Under the pieces are notes generated by a model. The model was not told where the DNA came from. It saw nothing but the letters and a program-made list of their open reading frames with translations, and ran no database searches. Below are positions 8,805 to 16,753 of a DNA stretch of 64,000 nt, piece by piece; position 1 is the first letter of the stretch, and every line of letters starts with the position of its first letter. A program made the translations under genes and the position numbers. This stretch comes from Arthrobacter sp. CAN_C5 (GTDB lineage: Bacteria; Actinomycetota; Actinomycetes; Actinomycetales; Micrococcaceae): contig NZ_JAGGMZ010000001.1 of assembly GCF_017875735.1 (NCBI RefSeq), forward strand, positions 2,232,001-2,296,000. The letters run 5' to 3'.

Positions 8805-8881
8805 AAGGTCCGGTCCCCCAGGTGCTCGAAACACCCCGGGAACCGCGGACCCAGCAGTTCCTGCAGCGGGTTCTCGCGTGA
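8453..8881 (+). pseudogene. Flavodoxin/quinone reductase fused to an ABC-ATPase tail
   Basis: From ATG 8453 the frame matches the intact flavodoxin at 35449-36060 (VAVAYHSGYGHTERQAQAVAEGA, GTPTYMGSQSS) but lacks 13 residues (GFTNSAGVNGDKL), part of the flavin-binding region, and leaves homology after MHWVS. The remaining tail, GPVPQVLETPREPRTQQFL and a few more residues, is the characteristic C-terminus of polar amino-acid ABC transporter ATPases (GlnQ/HisP type). It is a chimera of two genes and is very unlikely to work as a reductase. Confidence 0.85.
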
Positions 8882-10050
8882 GCAGGACCCCGGTGGACGT
8901 GCGGGCAGAAGGCGCGGTCTCGCCTCAGGCGATGAGCGGGTATCTGGCACAGTTCAGCGAAGATCCCGGATACCTCAACTTCGCCAGCTACGGCACCCCA
9001 TCCCGGCAGGTCGTTGGTGAATCTCAACGCCTAATGGAGCTCGCGGCTGTCGGAGCGGACTCAACCACACAGCTGCATTCGATGGACAATCGTGCAATCG
9101 CCGCTGCCTCCAGGCTAAGCGGCTTCGCGCACAGCTCCATCAGTCTTGTGCCCAGCACCTCGCACGGGTTGTTCCAATTCGCCTTCGGCCTAACCGGCGG
9201 CGAGGTGCTCGTGGGAGCCGCTGAATTTCCGGCCAATCTCTACCCCTGGTGGCGTGCGCAGGAGGCGGGCCGGATCACGGTGCGTCTGATGGACGCGGGG
9301 CAGCACGCAGCGTCGGGCTGGCCCTTCGTGACACCCGAACTGATCCGAGCACACCTGACTGACGCCATCACCGCCGTGTCCGTGAGCGCGGTGGACTTCC
9401 GCACCGGGTTCCGCGCCGATCTCCCCGCGATCCGGGAGGTCATCGGCGACCGCTTGCTGATCGTCGACGGAATCCAGGGATTCGGAGTCGCTGATATGCC
9501 ATGGACGGCCGCCGATGCCTTGGTCGTGGGCGGCCAGAAATGGTTACGCGCGGGATGGGGATGCGGATTCCTCGCTCTGTCCGACCGCGGCCTGGAGCGC
9601 CTCGAAAACACGCTGGGCGGCTGGACAGGCGTTCATTCGCCGACGCAATACGACGGCCTCGAGCATGCGCCTGCCGACGGCGCGCGTCGGTTCTCAATCA
9701 CCAATGGCTCCCCCTTCGCATCTGGTGGCCTCGCCAGCGGACTCGAGCTTGTCGAATCGGTGGGCGTGCCCTCCTTGGAGAAGCGGATTGCAGATCGGAC
9801 AACCCGGCTGATCGAAAGCCTGCGCAGCTCAGGGGTGGCTCTGGGTTCTCCTCCGGAACCGAACCGGCGCGCGGGGATCGTTGTCGCACGATCGACCGGC
9901 GCTCCGGCCGGGCGTGTGCACGGACAGCTCGCCGCAGCCGGAATCACCACCACCCTGCACGCACCTGACCGCATCCGACTGTCACTGCACGCCACTACGA
10001 CCGACACTGCCATTGACGAAGCGTCAAGTATTTTGAAAGGACTGTCATGA
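8878..10050 (+). CDS. Class V aminotransferase (PLP-dependent)
   Basis: Starts at GTG 8878, overlapping the stop of the preceding frame (GTGA), which implies translational coupling. The start region PGYLNFASYGTPS is typical of aminotransferase class V/CsdA-like enzymes; D197 (IVDGIQGFG) and K221 (VVGGQKWLRAGWG) are the expected PLP residues. It overlaps the RidA-domain gene by ATGA. With the ABC-ATPase tail upstream, the original locus was probably an amino-acid uptake and catabolism operon. The substrate is unknown; a cysteine desulfurase-like role is less likely because no SUF partner is present. Confidence 0.85.
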   Translation: MSRTPVDVRAEGAVSPQAMSGYLAQFSEDPGYLNFASYGTPSRQVVGESQRLMELAAVGADSTTQLHSMDNRAIAAASRLSGFAHSSISLVPSTSHGLFQFAFGLTGGEVLVGAAEFPANLYPWWRAQEAGRITVRLMDAGQHAASGWPFVTPELIRAHLTDAITAVSVSAVDFRTGFRADLPAIREVIGDRLLIVDGIQGFGVADMPWTAADALVVGGQKWLRAGWGCGFLALSDRGLERLENTLGGWTGVHSPTQYDGLEHAPADGARRFSITNGSPFASGGLASGLELVESVGVPSLEKRIADRTTRLIESLRSSGVALGSPPEPNRRAGIVVARSTGAPAGRVHGQLAAAGITTTLHAPDRIRLSLHATTTDTAIDEASSILKGLS

Positions 10051-10790
10051 CCGACATCAGCAACACATCGATCACGGCCATCAACACACCGGAAGCCCCC
10101 GCGGCAATAGGCGCATACTCCCAGGCAGTGCGCGTAGGTGACCTTGTATTCGTCTCCGGACAGATCGCCATCGACCCATCGACGGGGCAACTCGCAGGGC
10201 CCGGCGTTGAAGACGAGGCCACCCAGTCGCTTCGTAATGCCGCGGCCATCCTCGAGGCCGCCGGCACAACCATAGACCGAGTGGTCAAGACCACGGTGCT
10301 CCTCGCCGACATCGGCGATTTCGACGCGGTCAATAAGATCTACGCCCAGTTCTTCACGGGCACTGTTCTACCCGCCCGCGCCGCCTACGCCGTCGCCGCC
10401 CTGCCCAAGGGCGCCCGGGTGGAAATCGAGATGGTTGCGGCCGGACAGCAACCCGGGAAGCTGCCCATCGACGCACAACAGAAGGCTATCCCCCGTCGAG
10501 CCATAGGTGAAGCGAGCACGAAAGCCACTCGCCGCCTCAGACCAGTGACCGCGTTCGATGAGATGGAAGCCCTGGCCGAGGCCGGACGTCAGGGATGGCA
10601 TTCGGTCGGATTCGGCACGTACTTCCACGATCTTGTTCACTCGGACGAACAGTGGGAACACCTTCGCGTTGGAGCTTTCGGCGCCAGACACAAGGATCTA
10701 CTGCAGGGGGGCTGGCAGCGAATCGGCTCCATGTGGTTTCCCTGGGCCTACTACAAACGCCCCACAGGTAAACCAGCCAAGACGACGTAA
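10047..10790 (+). CDS. RidA-domain protein with a C-terminal extension
   Basis: Residues ~10-135 are a complete RidA/YjgF domain (IGAYSQAVRVGDLVFVSGQIA, PARAAYAVAALPKGARVEIEMVA) with the arginine used to bind enamine/imine substrates. Such proteins clear reactive 2-aminoacrylate-type products, which suits the PLP enzyme encoded just upstream (4-bp overlap). Unusually, another ~115 residues follow, with a Trp-rich region (GWHSVGFGTYFHDL, WEHLRVGAFGARHK, SMWFPWAYYKRP). I do not recognise this second domain; it may be a fused neighbour gene. Confidence 0.85.
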   Translation: MTDISNTSITAINTPEAPAAIGAYSQAVRVGDLVFVSGQIAIDPSTGQLAGPGVEDEATQSLRNAAAILEAAGTTIDRVVKTTVLLADIGDFDAVNKIYAQFFTGTVLPARAAYAVAALPKGARVEIEMVAAGQQPGKLPIDAQQKAIPRRAIGEASTKATRRLRPVTAFDEMEALAEAGRQGWHSVGFGTYFHDLVHSDEQWEHLRVGAFGARHKDLLQGGWQRIGSMWFPWAYYKRPTGKPAKTT

Positions 10791-10866
10791 GCACCGGATC
10801 GAGCAGTCCCGGTTAGGGATCGACATATGCTCGAAGTCGCTGTCTCCTCAAGTATCGGGTGGCGTC

Positions 10867-11018
10867 TTAGTTCTCCAGCCAGTGAGCGGGCCTTTCCACG
10901 TCCGCCGGCAGGGCGGTGGTGCGGCTGCCCTTGGCGGCGTTGAGCTGGGCTTGGGTCAAATACAGCGCTTGGGAGAGGTCAGCCTTGTTGAGCCGGGCAT
11001 CCCTGAGGTCAGCCGGTC
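10867..11018 (-). pseudogene. Pentapeptide-repeat protein, C-terminal fragment
   Basis: Reading leftward from the IS630 junction, the frame encodes ADLRDARLNKADLSQALYL and then AQLNAAKGSRTTALP, ending in ERPAHWLEN and a TAA at 10867-10869. The A(D/N)LxxAxL pattern is the end of a right-handed pentapeptide-repeat solenoid. The rest of the gene is missing; the IS630-type element begins immediately upstream, so the insertion or a linked deletion truncated it. Confidence 0.7.
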
Positions 11019-12101
11019 CTAGTGCTCCGTGTTAATGGTTTGTTTGCGTTTCATCTTGCCTAGGAGGTACTCCGCTGATTTGGTCCAGGTGAATGGTTTG
11101 GCGTCCTGGTTGTAGTTCTCGATGTAGCGTTGCATGGTTTGTTCCAGGTCTTTGACGGAGCTGAATGTGCCACGTTTGAGGCATTGGCGGGTGATGATCC
11201 CGAAGAAGATCTCCACCATGTTCAGCCAGGAACAGCTGGTCGGGGTGAAGTGGAGGGTGACCCGCGGATTGGCGTCCAGCCAGTCCAAGACGTTCTGGTG
11301 TTTATGGGTCGCGTAGTTGTCGCAGATGACATGCAGCTCGATCCCGGGGTGGGCGTCCGCTACGCGGCCCAGGAAATCGACGAACTCGATGTTGGTGTGC
11401 TTTGGGTAGAAGGCGTTCGCGCTGAGTTTGCCCGTGAGGACCTCCAGAGCGGCGAATAGGGTCGTGGTGCCGTTGCGCTTGTAGTCATGGGTCTGCTGCA
11501 GCGGGTGCGTCGGAGACAACGGCTGATCCGGGCCGGTACGGGACAATGCCTGGATTTGGGTCTTCTCATCGACACTGACCACCACCGCGTTTTCCGGCGG
11601 AGACATATACAGGCCCACCACGTCCCGGAGCTTGAACTCCAGGGCGGGATCGGTGGAGAACTTGAAGGTCTCGATCCGGTGCGGCTGGATTTTCCAACGA
11701 CGCCAAATCCGGGCCACAGAGGAAAAGGAGACTCCGTGGCGTTCGGCCATGATGCGGGCGGACCAGTGCGAGATCCCCAATTCGGCCGGCGGTTTCCCGT
11801 CATTGGTCAGGGTGTCCGCGATCAAGGCAAGTTCATCGATTTCTCGCTCCCGGCCCGGACGCTGGACATCGGACAGGGCCTCGATCCCGCCCTCGGCATA
11901 GCGGTTGCGCCACTTCAAAACCGTGGGCGCTGAAAACCCCGTGATCTGCTCGATCTGGATATTCGGCATCCCGGCGGAAGCCAACAAAACTGTGCGTGCC
12001 CGCAACGCTAACGTCGCCGAGGAAGAATTCCCACGCGTCAGCACTTCCAAGGCGCCCCGGTCCCCGTCACGCAATTCCAAAGCCCTCGCCAGATAAACCA
12101 T
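11019..12101 (-). CDS. IS630-family transposase
   Basis: A 360-residue protein with an N-terminal HTH region (TGFSAPTVLKWRNRYAEGG, then DEL and a second HTH with HWSARIMAERHGVS) and a DDE domain: the three acidic residues lie in VVSVDEKTQIQALSR, HVICDNYATHKHQNV and SCSWLNMVEIFFG. Length and motifs are complete. The stop codon overlaps the element's left terminal TA, so the gene fills almost the entire unit. Confidence 0.92.
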   Translation of the reverse strand: MVYLARALELRDGDRGALEVLTRGNSSSATLALRARTVLLASAGMPNIQIEQITGFSAPTVLKWRNRYAEGGIEALSDVQRPGREREIDELALIADTLTNDGKPPAELGISHWSARIMAERHGVSFSSVARIWRRWKIQPHRIETFKFSTDPALEFKLRDVVGLYMSPPENAVVVSVDEKTQIQALSRTGPDQPLSPTHPLQQTHDYKRNGTTTLFAALEVLTGKLSANAFYPKHTNIEFVDFLGRVADAHPGIELHVICDNYATHKHQNVLDWLDANPRVTLHFTPTSCSWLNMVEIFFGIITRQCLKRGTFSSVKDLEQTMQRYIENYNQDAKPFTWTKSAEYLLGKMKRKQTINTEH

Positions 12102-12154
12102 GGATCAAGTCTGACAAAGATCAGACACAAAGGAACCAACGACACGCTACACTA
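11020..12154 (-). mobile_element. IS630-family insertion sequence
   Basis: About 1.13 kb flanked by TA dinucleotides (11020-11021 and 12153-12154), as expected for IS630/mariner elements. The ends match as an imperfect inverted repeat: the left end begins CTAGTGCTCCGTGTTAATGG and the right end, on the other strand, CTAGTGTAGCGTGTCGTTGG. The element holds one intact transposase gene. Confidence 0.8.
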
Positions 12155-12155
12155 G

Positions 12156-12477
12156 AGACAGTCAGCGACGGGAATCCGGCCGCCGGAAACGGCTGGTATT
12201 ACCTCAATGCCACTTTCGACAGGACCAATCAGCAACTGCGTCTGTCCGTGACGAAGGACCTTCTTGTCACCACCTGGATCGTGGCCACCACTTCCGCGAA
12301 CCACCCCGCGGCAAGCGGAGCAAGTCCCGCCATCTTGGGTTCCGGGAACCCTGCGATACCGCACCGTTCATCGGCCAGATCGTCAGCCCGGTCATCGCCC
12401 AAGGGGTCCTCACCCCACAGCAGTTCCAGAACGCAGGAACCGCCTTCACGCCCACGAGCATGGGAATCCTCAAATGA
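12156..12477 (+). pseudogene. Remnant of an unrecognised gene, frame broken
   Basis: Directly right of the IS630 element, one frame encodes GNGWYYLNATFDRTNQQLRL with protein-like composition. Around 12345 the protein-like reading moves to another frame (TAPFIGQIVSPVIAQGVLTP, then QQFQNAGTAFTPTSMGILK), which ends at TGA 12475-12477. The two halves look like one gene with a frameshift and a missing 5' end. I do not recognise the family. Confidence 0.35.
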
Positions 12478-12638
12478 CCCAACCTAAGGCATCCCCCTTT
12501 AACGGTCTCCGGGTTGGGCTTGCGGTGCTCGCAGTCACGCTGGGTGCCACAACACTTCCCGTCCTTCCTGCTCCTGCGCCTGCTACGCCTACCGCAAGCA
12601 CGGACACCGAGCCGGCCTCACATCGACGCCAAAGTTGA
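12474..12638 (+). pseudogene. Secreted-protein 5' fragment with signal peptide
   Basis: ATG 12474 overlaps the stop of the preceding frame (ATGA). The product begins MTQPKASPFNGLRVGLAVLA, continues through a hydrophobic stretch and an Ala/Pro/Thr-rich linker, and stops after 54 residues. This is a normal signal peptide plus low-complexity linker with no mature domain, so it is probably the 5' end of a truncated gene. The mature function is lost. Confidence 0.4.
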
Positions 12639-12948
12639 GACTAATGATTGTTTGAAGGGCCGCTTCCTTCTGTGCGGATCAGATGAAGGGCCATCACCTC
12701 CGCCTACAACCCGCCTGGCTGTCGGCACGGTTTCCCGCTGGGAAAAAGTAGTCAGGTGGGCTCGATGACGGTGTGAAGTCTTGTAGTGTCTGGAACCTGC
12801 AACCGCCTCCCACCTCAACATTTACAAAAGAGACGTAACGACGAGACGGGTTGTCTCATGAATGATTCACGGTAGTTCGACGCGCTTCTAGCAGCTATTG
12901 CTTCGACGCGCGGTTGGCGCGCAGCACCACTGGTTGGGCCCCCGTTAG

Positions 12949-13733
12949 CAGTCCGGCTGCTCGGGGACCCAACCACAGGCTCGGGTGGTGCTGCGGCTCG
13001 CCCTGGAACTGGCGGTGCGGCACGAGGTCCTTCCACGCAACCCGATGGACCACGTTGGCCGCCTGCGCCGCGAGCCGCACGTCCCGGATGCGCTCATGGC
13101 CCCCGAGGTGAACGTGATCCGTGCCGCGATCACCCAATGAGAGAGCGCCGCCGACCACATCTCCGGCCCGAAGCCCGACGGCCAGCTCGGCGCGATCATC
13201 GGGGTGATGCTCGGCACCTCGGCCCGGATCGGAGAGGTACTGGCCATCCGCCGCCGCATCATCGACATCACCAGCCCCGTGCCCTCCATACGCATCGTCG
13301 GCACCATCATTAGTCGAAACGGCGAGCAGACCTTCCGGCAGGACCACTCCAAAACTGCCAGGTCCACCCGCGTTGTTGCCATCCCCACCTTCACCGCCGA
13401 CGCGGTCCGCCGGCGGCTCGCCAAGGTCGGGAGTCTGGGCCTGGATGCATTGCTGTTCCAGTCGAGGGACGGCACGCCGCTGACGACCGCGAACGTGCGC
13501 CGACAATTGCGTCACGTGCTCGGGGAGCGGGGATCGACGGTGTGACCCCGCACATGTTCCGCCGCACGGTCGCGACCGCGGTCAACACCAACGCCAGCAT
13601 CGAACTCGCCGCAGAACTGCTCGGCCACATGGACACGAAGATCACGGCGCAGCACTACATCCAGCGCAGCGAGCTGGTTAACCCGGCCACTGCCGCGCGA
13701 CTCGACCGAGCGTTCGCGAAGGATGAAGATTGA
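12949..13733 (+). pseudogene. Tyrosine recombinase (phage-type integrase), inactivated
   Basis: The frame from ~12949 encodes core-binding-like residues (VLRLALELAVRHEVLPRNPM), then a catalytic domain with GTSARIGEVLAIR (first Arg), HMFRRTVATAV (H-x-x-R) and LLGHMDTKITAQHYI (His and Tyr). It is broken twice: an in-frame TGA at 13138-13140 and a frameshift near 13520 between RRQLRHVLGE and GIDGVTPHMFRR. The N-terminus is also missing. An integrase relic fits a mobile origin for the region. Confidence 0.85.
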
Positions 13734-13737
13734 ACGA

Positions 13738-13760
13738 GGTGCTGCCACGGTGGCGGCACC
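13738..13760. terminator. Stem-loop after the integrase relic
   Basis: GGTGCTGCCA (13738-13747) pairs with TGGCGGCACC (13751-13760) around a CGG loop, starting a few bases after the stop of the integrase frame. The stem is strong and GC-rich but lacks a T-tract, as is common in actinobacterial terminators. Confidence 0.45.
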
Positions 13761-13878
13761 GCGATCAGGGATGTTGCCGCAACCTGTGAAACGAGGTCGT
13801 CACTGCAGGAGTGGGCTGGCTGAGAACTGTAAGTAGCTTCCTTTGTACACCGAAGTTTGAGCCTGCGGAATCGTCACT

Positions 13879-14325
13879 TTGGGCTGCCATGGGCGAGCTG
13901 GGAGCACTCACTCACGATGCGTGCGGAATAGGATTTCGCCTTGGACAGCAGGGAGACCGGCAAGAGCGACGTCCAGAGACCGGCCACGGGACGTTACGGC
14001 GCCAGACGACGCCGCCCGGACACTGACGGAAAGCGGTGACAGGCCGGTCGGCGACAAGCCGATCTTCGCCTACATCGCCGGCCTCCCGCAGCCGCAGCGC
14101 GGCATCGTCGAAGCAGGCGATGCTCTGGCGGCCAAGACGCTGCCCGACCTCCAGCGCTCCGTGAAGTGGGGCATGGCGTACTACGGCGTCGGCGACGGGT
14201 GGTGCTTCAGTTGCGGCGGTTTCGCTGGCCACGTCAAGCTCATGTTCATCAATGGCGCGGCGCTCGAACGCGACCTCAGAATTGTTCTTTTTGGAGTCAC
14301 GCTCAATGTTTTCGTAGCCGGATAG
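13879..14325 (+). CDS. DUF1801 domain protein, C-terminus replaced
   Basis: The middle (FAYIAGLPQPQRGIVEAGDA, KTLPDLQRSVKWGMAYYGV, GGFAGHVKLMFINGAALE) is the DUF1801 (YdhG-like, SCP2-fold related) domain. The start is uncertain: ATG 13879 is the longest choice but the first ~50 residues are not domain-like. After GAALE the expected tail is absent and the frame runs into sequence complementary to the end of the MFS gene, so the protein is probably truncated. Function unknown. Confidence 0.5.
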   Translation: MGCHGRAGSTHSRCVRNRISPWTAGRPARATSRDRPRDVTAPDDAARTLTESGDRPVGDKPIFAYIAGLPQPQRGIVEAGDALAAKTLPDLQRSVKWGMAYYGVGDGWCFSCGGFAGHVKLMFINGAALERDLRIVLFGVTLNVFVAG

Positions 14326-15494
14326 ACGACCATGCGGCCGTGGCGATGCACACGGCGGCGCACCCGAGCAGGAGCGAAGGGTAGGGGACGATGGGGTTGA
14401 GGGCGGCGAGGGCGGCGGGCAGGAGGAAGCCTGCGTATGTCATGCCGTAGAAAACGGCGGTGGAGCCGGCGAGGTCGTCTGCGGATGAGAGTGCTTGGAC
14501 GCTGCTGAGGCCGGCGACCATCGCCAACCCGTATCCGATGCCGAAGAAGGGGGCGGCCGCCAGTACCGGCCAGATCGCTCCCATGGGGATGGTTGTGCTG
14601 AGGACAATCGCGCCGATAGCGGCGATGACCACTGCGGCACTCATCGCGTGCCCGTGAAGAGCGCGAATGAGGGGGCGGGAGAACAACTGCGTGAGAGTTC
14701 CGACGCCGAGTACGAGGACCGTCACAAGGGTCGCGAACGCTACCTGTTGGTCGCCGAGCTGGTCGGCGACGAGGCTGGGGCCGACGGCGAAGGCGAGCAC
14801 TGGGGCGGCGAAGACCCAGGGAGCGAGCGGGGCGATCACTCCCCAGAACTTCTTGCGAGCGGCTTTGGGGATGCGTAGGTCTCCGCGTAACGAGGTCACG
14901 CGGGGGTCGAAGGCCCTAGTTTCTGCTGCTTTGAGAAGGAGCGGGGTTGCGGCAAGGCTGGCAATGATGTGCACGCCGTACGGGACCAAGGTCGGGGCGG
15001 GTCCCCATTGGGCCAAGATCCCGGCAATGCCCGCTCCGCCGCCGAACCCCACGCTCAGCGCAAGTGATGCTCGCCTCGCCCCCAGATCGGGGCGTCCTTC
15101 GATGGTCGAGAGTTCCTTGATCCAGCTGCTGCCGGCGACCATTCCTGCTGCCACGCTGAGCCCGCCGATGACCCTGCCGGCGCACATGCCAATCGCGGTG
15201 CTGCTGGCAAAAGCCAGAATCAGGCTGCCCAGGATGCCCAGGAGCATGCCGGCCAGCAGGACGGGCTTGCGCCCGTATCGATCCGACCAGGGGCCTGCCA
15301 GCGCGAAACCGGGAACGATCCCGACGATGTAGAACGCCAGAAACAGGGCGACTTCGACGGACGAGTACCCGTAGAAGCCGCGATAGAACAGCAGGAGTGG
15401 CACGAACTGGTTCCCGCCCCATGCCGCCGCGATGACTGCGGACGCGACATACAGCCAGCCGCGTGCTGGTTGTCGTGAGTTCGCTGACCGCACG
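14303..15494 (-). CDS. MFS transporter
   Basis: About 396 residues with ~12 hydrophobic helices and the MFS loop motif GPWSDRYGRKPVLLAGMLLG between helices 2 and 3. Start chosen at GTG 15494, which follows GGACGGAA; the longer frame upstream (to 15634) runs through the NIPSNAP-like gene and is not membrane-like. It is the last gene of a leftward unit DJ-1 / NIPSNAP / MFS with a 30-bp gap to the NIPSNAP frame. Substrate unknown; context suggests export of a reactive or toxic compound. Confidence 0.85.
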
Positions 15495-15524
15495 GGTCGA
15501 TTCCGTCCGTTGGTGCAACTCGAA

Positions 15525-15867
15525 GCCCCGAAGGCTAGTGCAGTGGCGAGTATGGGGCGACGGTGAGGAACTGCGATTCCTGACCGACGAGTAGGGGGCC
15601 GTCCTCCTCGGACGCCGTCTTCACCGTGATCCATGCTGGATCAGCTTTGAACTTCTTCCACCGCTCGTCGGCGTCCTCTCAGGACTCGAAGGCAAGCAGG
15701 TCGACCAGCGGATCGCCGTCGGCGGTGGGTAGGAACAGGGCGACGAGTTCCATGCCCATCCGGGTGAAGATCCGCGTCGTGTGGTCTTTGAAACGGCGTG
15801 CGAAGGCGCCTATTTTTCCGGGGGCGGGATGGTCGGTCCGTAGTTCAAAGATTCTTGGTGCTGACAT
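15525..15867 (-). pseudogene. NIPSNAP family protein with an in-frame TGA
   Basis: ATG 15867 follows GAGGAG and opens MSAPRIFELRTDHPAPGKIG, the standard NIPSNAP (ferredoxin-like dimer) start. After VDLLAFES a TGA at 15679-15681 interrupts, but the same frame continues with DERWKKFKADPAWITV and GQESQFLTVAPYSP to a TAG at 15525-15527, completing a normal-length (~110 residue) protein. The simplest reading is a CGA-to-TGA nonsense mutation; readthrough cannot be excluded. Confidence 0.75.
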
Positions 15868-15965
15868 GCTCTGCTCCTCATCGATGCGTCGTTGTTGACT
15901 CGATGGGAATCGCAAAGCGGGGCGGCCTCGCGAAGAGATCGCCCCGCTTCACCACATCAATTTTC

Positions 15966-16676
15966 TCAGGCGAGCTGTGCGACCAGCTTGAGGACCTCGT
16001 TGGCGGCTTCCTCAGCGGAGGCCGGGTTCTGGCCGGTCACGAGATTGCCGTCGACGACGACGTGCGAGCCCCAGGCGGGACCGGCGACGAAGTCCGCGCC
16101 GTACTCGCGCAGGCGGGACTCGAGCAGCCAGGGTGCGCGGTCGGCGAAGCCGGCCTGGTCCTCTTCCTCGTCGAGGAACGCGGTGATGCGGCGGCCCTTG
16201 AACAGCCACTCGCCGTCGCGCGTCGCGGAAGAGAAGCTGGCGGGTCCGTGGCACAGGGAGGCGACGACCTTGCTGGAGTCATCGAGGGTCTCGGCGTAGA
16301 TCCGGGCGATGTCGTCGTTGGTGGCGAGGTCTTCCATCGGGCCGTGGCCGCCGGGAACGAAGATCACGTCGTAGTCGGCCGAGTTGACGCTCTCCAGCGG
16401 GATGGCGGCGGTGAGGTTGTCCTTGGAGGAGTTGAGGTAGGCGCGCAGCTCGGCGACCTTCGCCTCGTCGTTGTTGTTCATGGCGACGGCGAGGCTGAGC
16501 TCGTCGCCGGTCGGGGTCACGCCGCCGGGGGTGGCGATCGTGATGTCGAAGCCGGCCTCACGGAAGATCCGATCCGGCACAGCGAACTCCTCGACCCAGA
16601 AGCCGGTGGGGTGCTTTTCTCCGCCCTTGAGGTTCCAGATTGTGACACCGGTTAGGGCGATGAGAACTTTGGTCAT
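15966..16676 (-). CDS. DJ-1/PfpI-superfamily protein (Hsp31-like)
   Basis: Start at ATG 16676 behind AGGAAG. The 236-residue protein has the class I glutamine-amidotransferase-like fold with E30 (WVEEF), the nucleophile C142 and H143 in ASLCHGPASF, the triad of Hsp31/glyoxalase III-type members. Such enzymes remove glyoxals or repair glycated molecules. It heads a leftward unit with NIPSNAP and MFS genes, and its promoter carries two TTGACCGGTCA-like sites, so TetR control is likely. Confidence 0.88.
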   Translation of the reverse strand: MTKVLIALTGVTIWNLKGGEKHPTGFWVEEFAVPDRIFREAGFDITIATPGGVTPTGDELSLAVAMNNNDEAKVAELRAYLNSSKDNLTAAIPLESVNSADYDVIFVPGGHGPMEDLATNDDIARIYAETLDDSSKVVASLCHGPASFSSATRDGEWLFKGRRITAFLDEEEDQAGFADRAPWLLESRLREYGADFVAGPAWGSHVVVDGNLVTGQNPASAEEAANEVLKLVAQLA

Positions 16677-16699
16677 GACGCTTCCTATCTTAGGAGATG

Positions 16700-16742
16700 A
16701 TCGGTCAACTACCGACATCTCAATCTATAGTTGACCGGTCAT
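16700..16742. promoter_or_regulatory. TetR operator pair between DJ-1 and MBL genes
   Basis: ATCGGTCAA (16700-16708) and TTGACCGGTCAT (16731-16742) are inverted copies of the motif seen at the two TetR-flavodoxin promoters. They lie between the divergent DJ-1 and metallo-beta-lactamase-fold genes, so one regulator could control both. The MBL start codon is only 12 bp from the right site. Confidence 0.65.
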
Positions 16743-16753
16743 ACAATGTCAAC

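Noticed and set aside
12895..13515. 206-codon ORF on the minus strand across the integrase relic
   Set aside because: It is an antisense shadow of the recombinase; the Gly/Asp-rich product has no family resemblance.
15679..15681. Selenocysteine insertion at the NIPSNAP TGA
   Set aside because: NIPSNAP proteins use no Cys/Sec at this position, no SECIS-like hairpin is apparent after the codon, and no selenium genes are in view.
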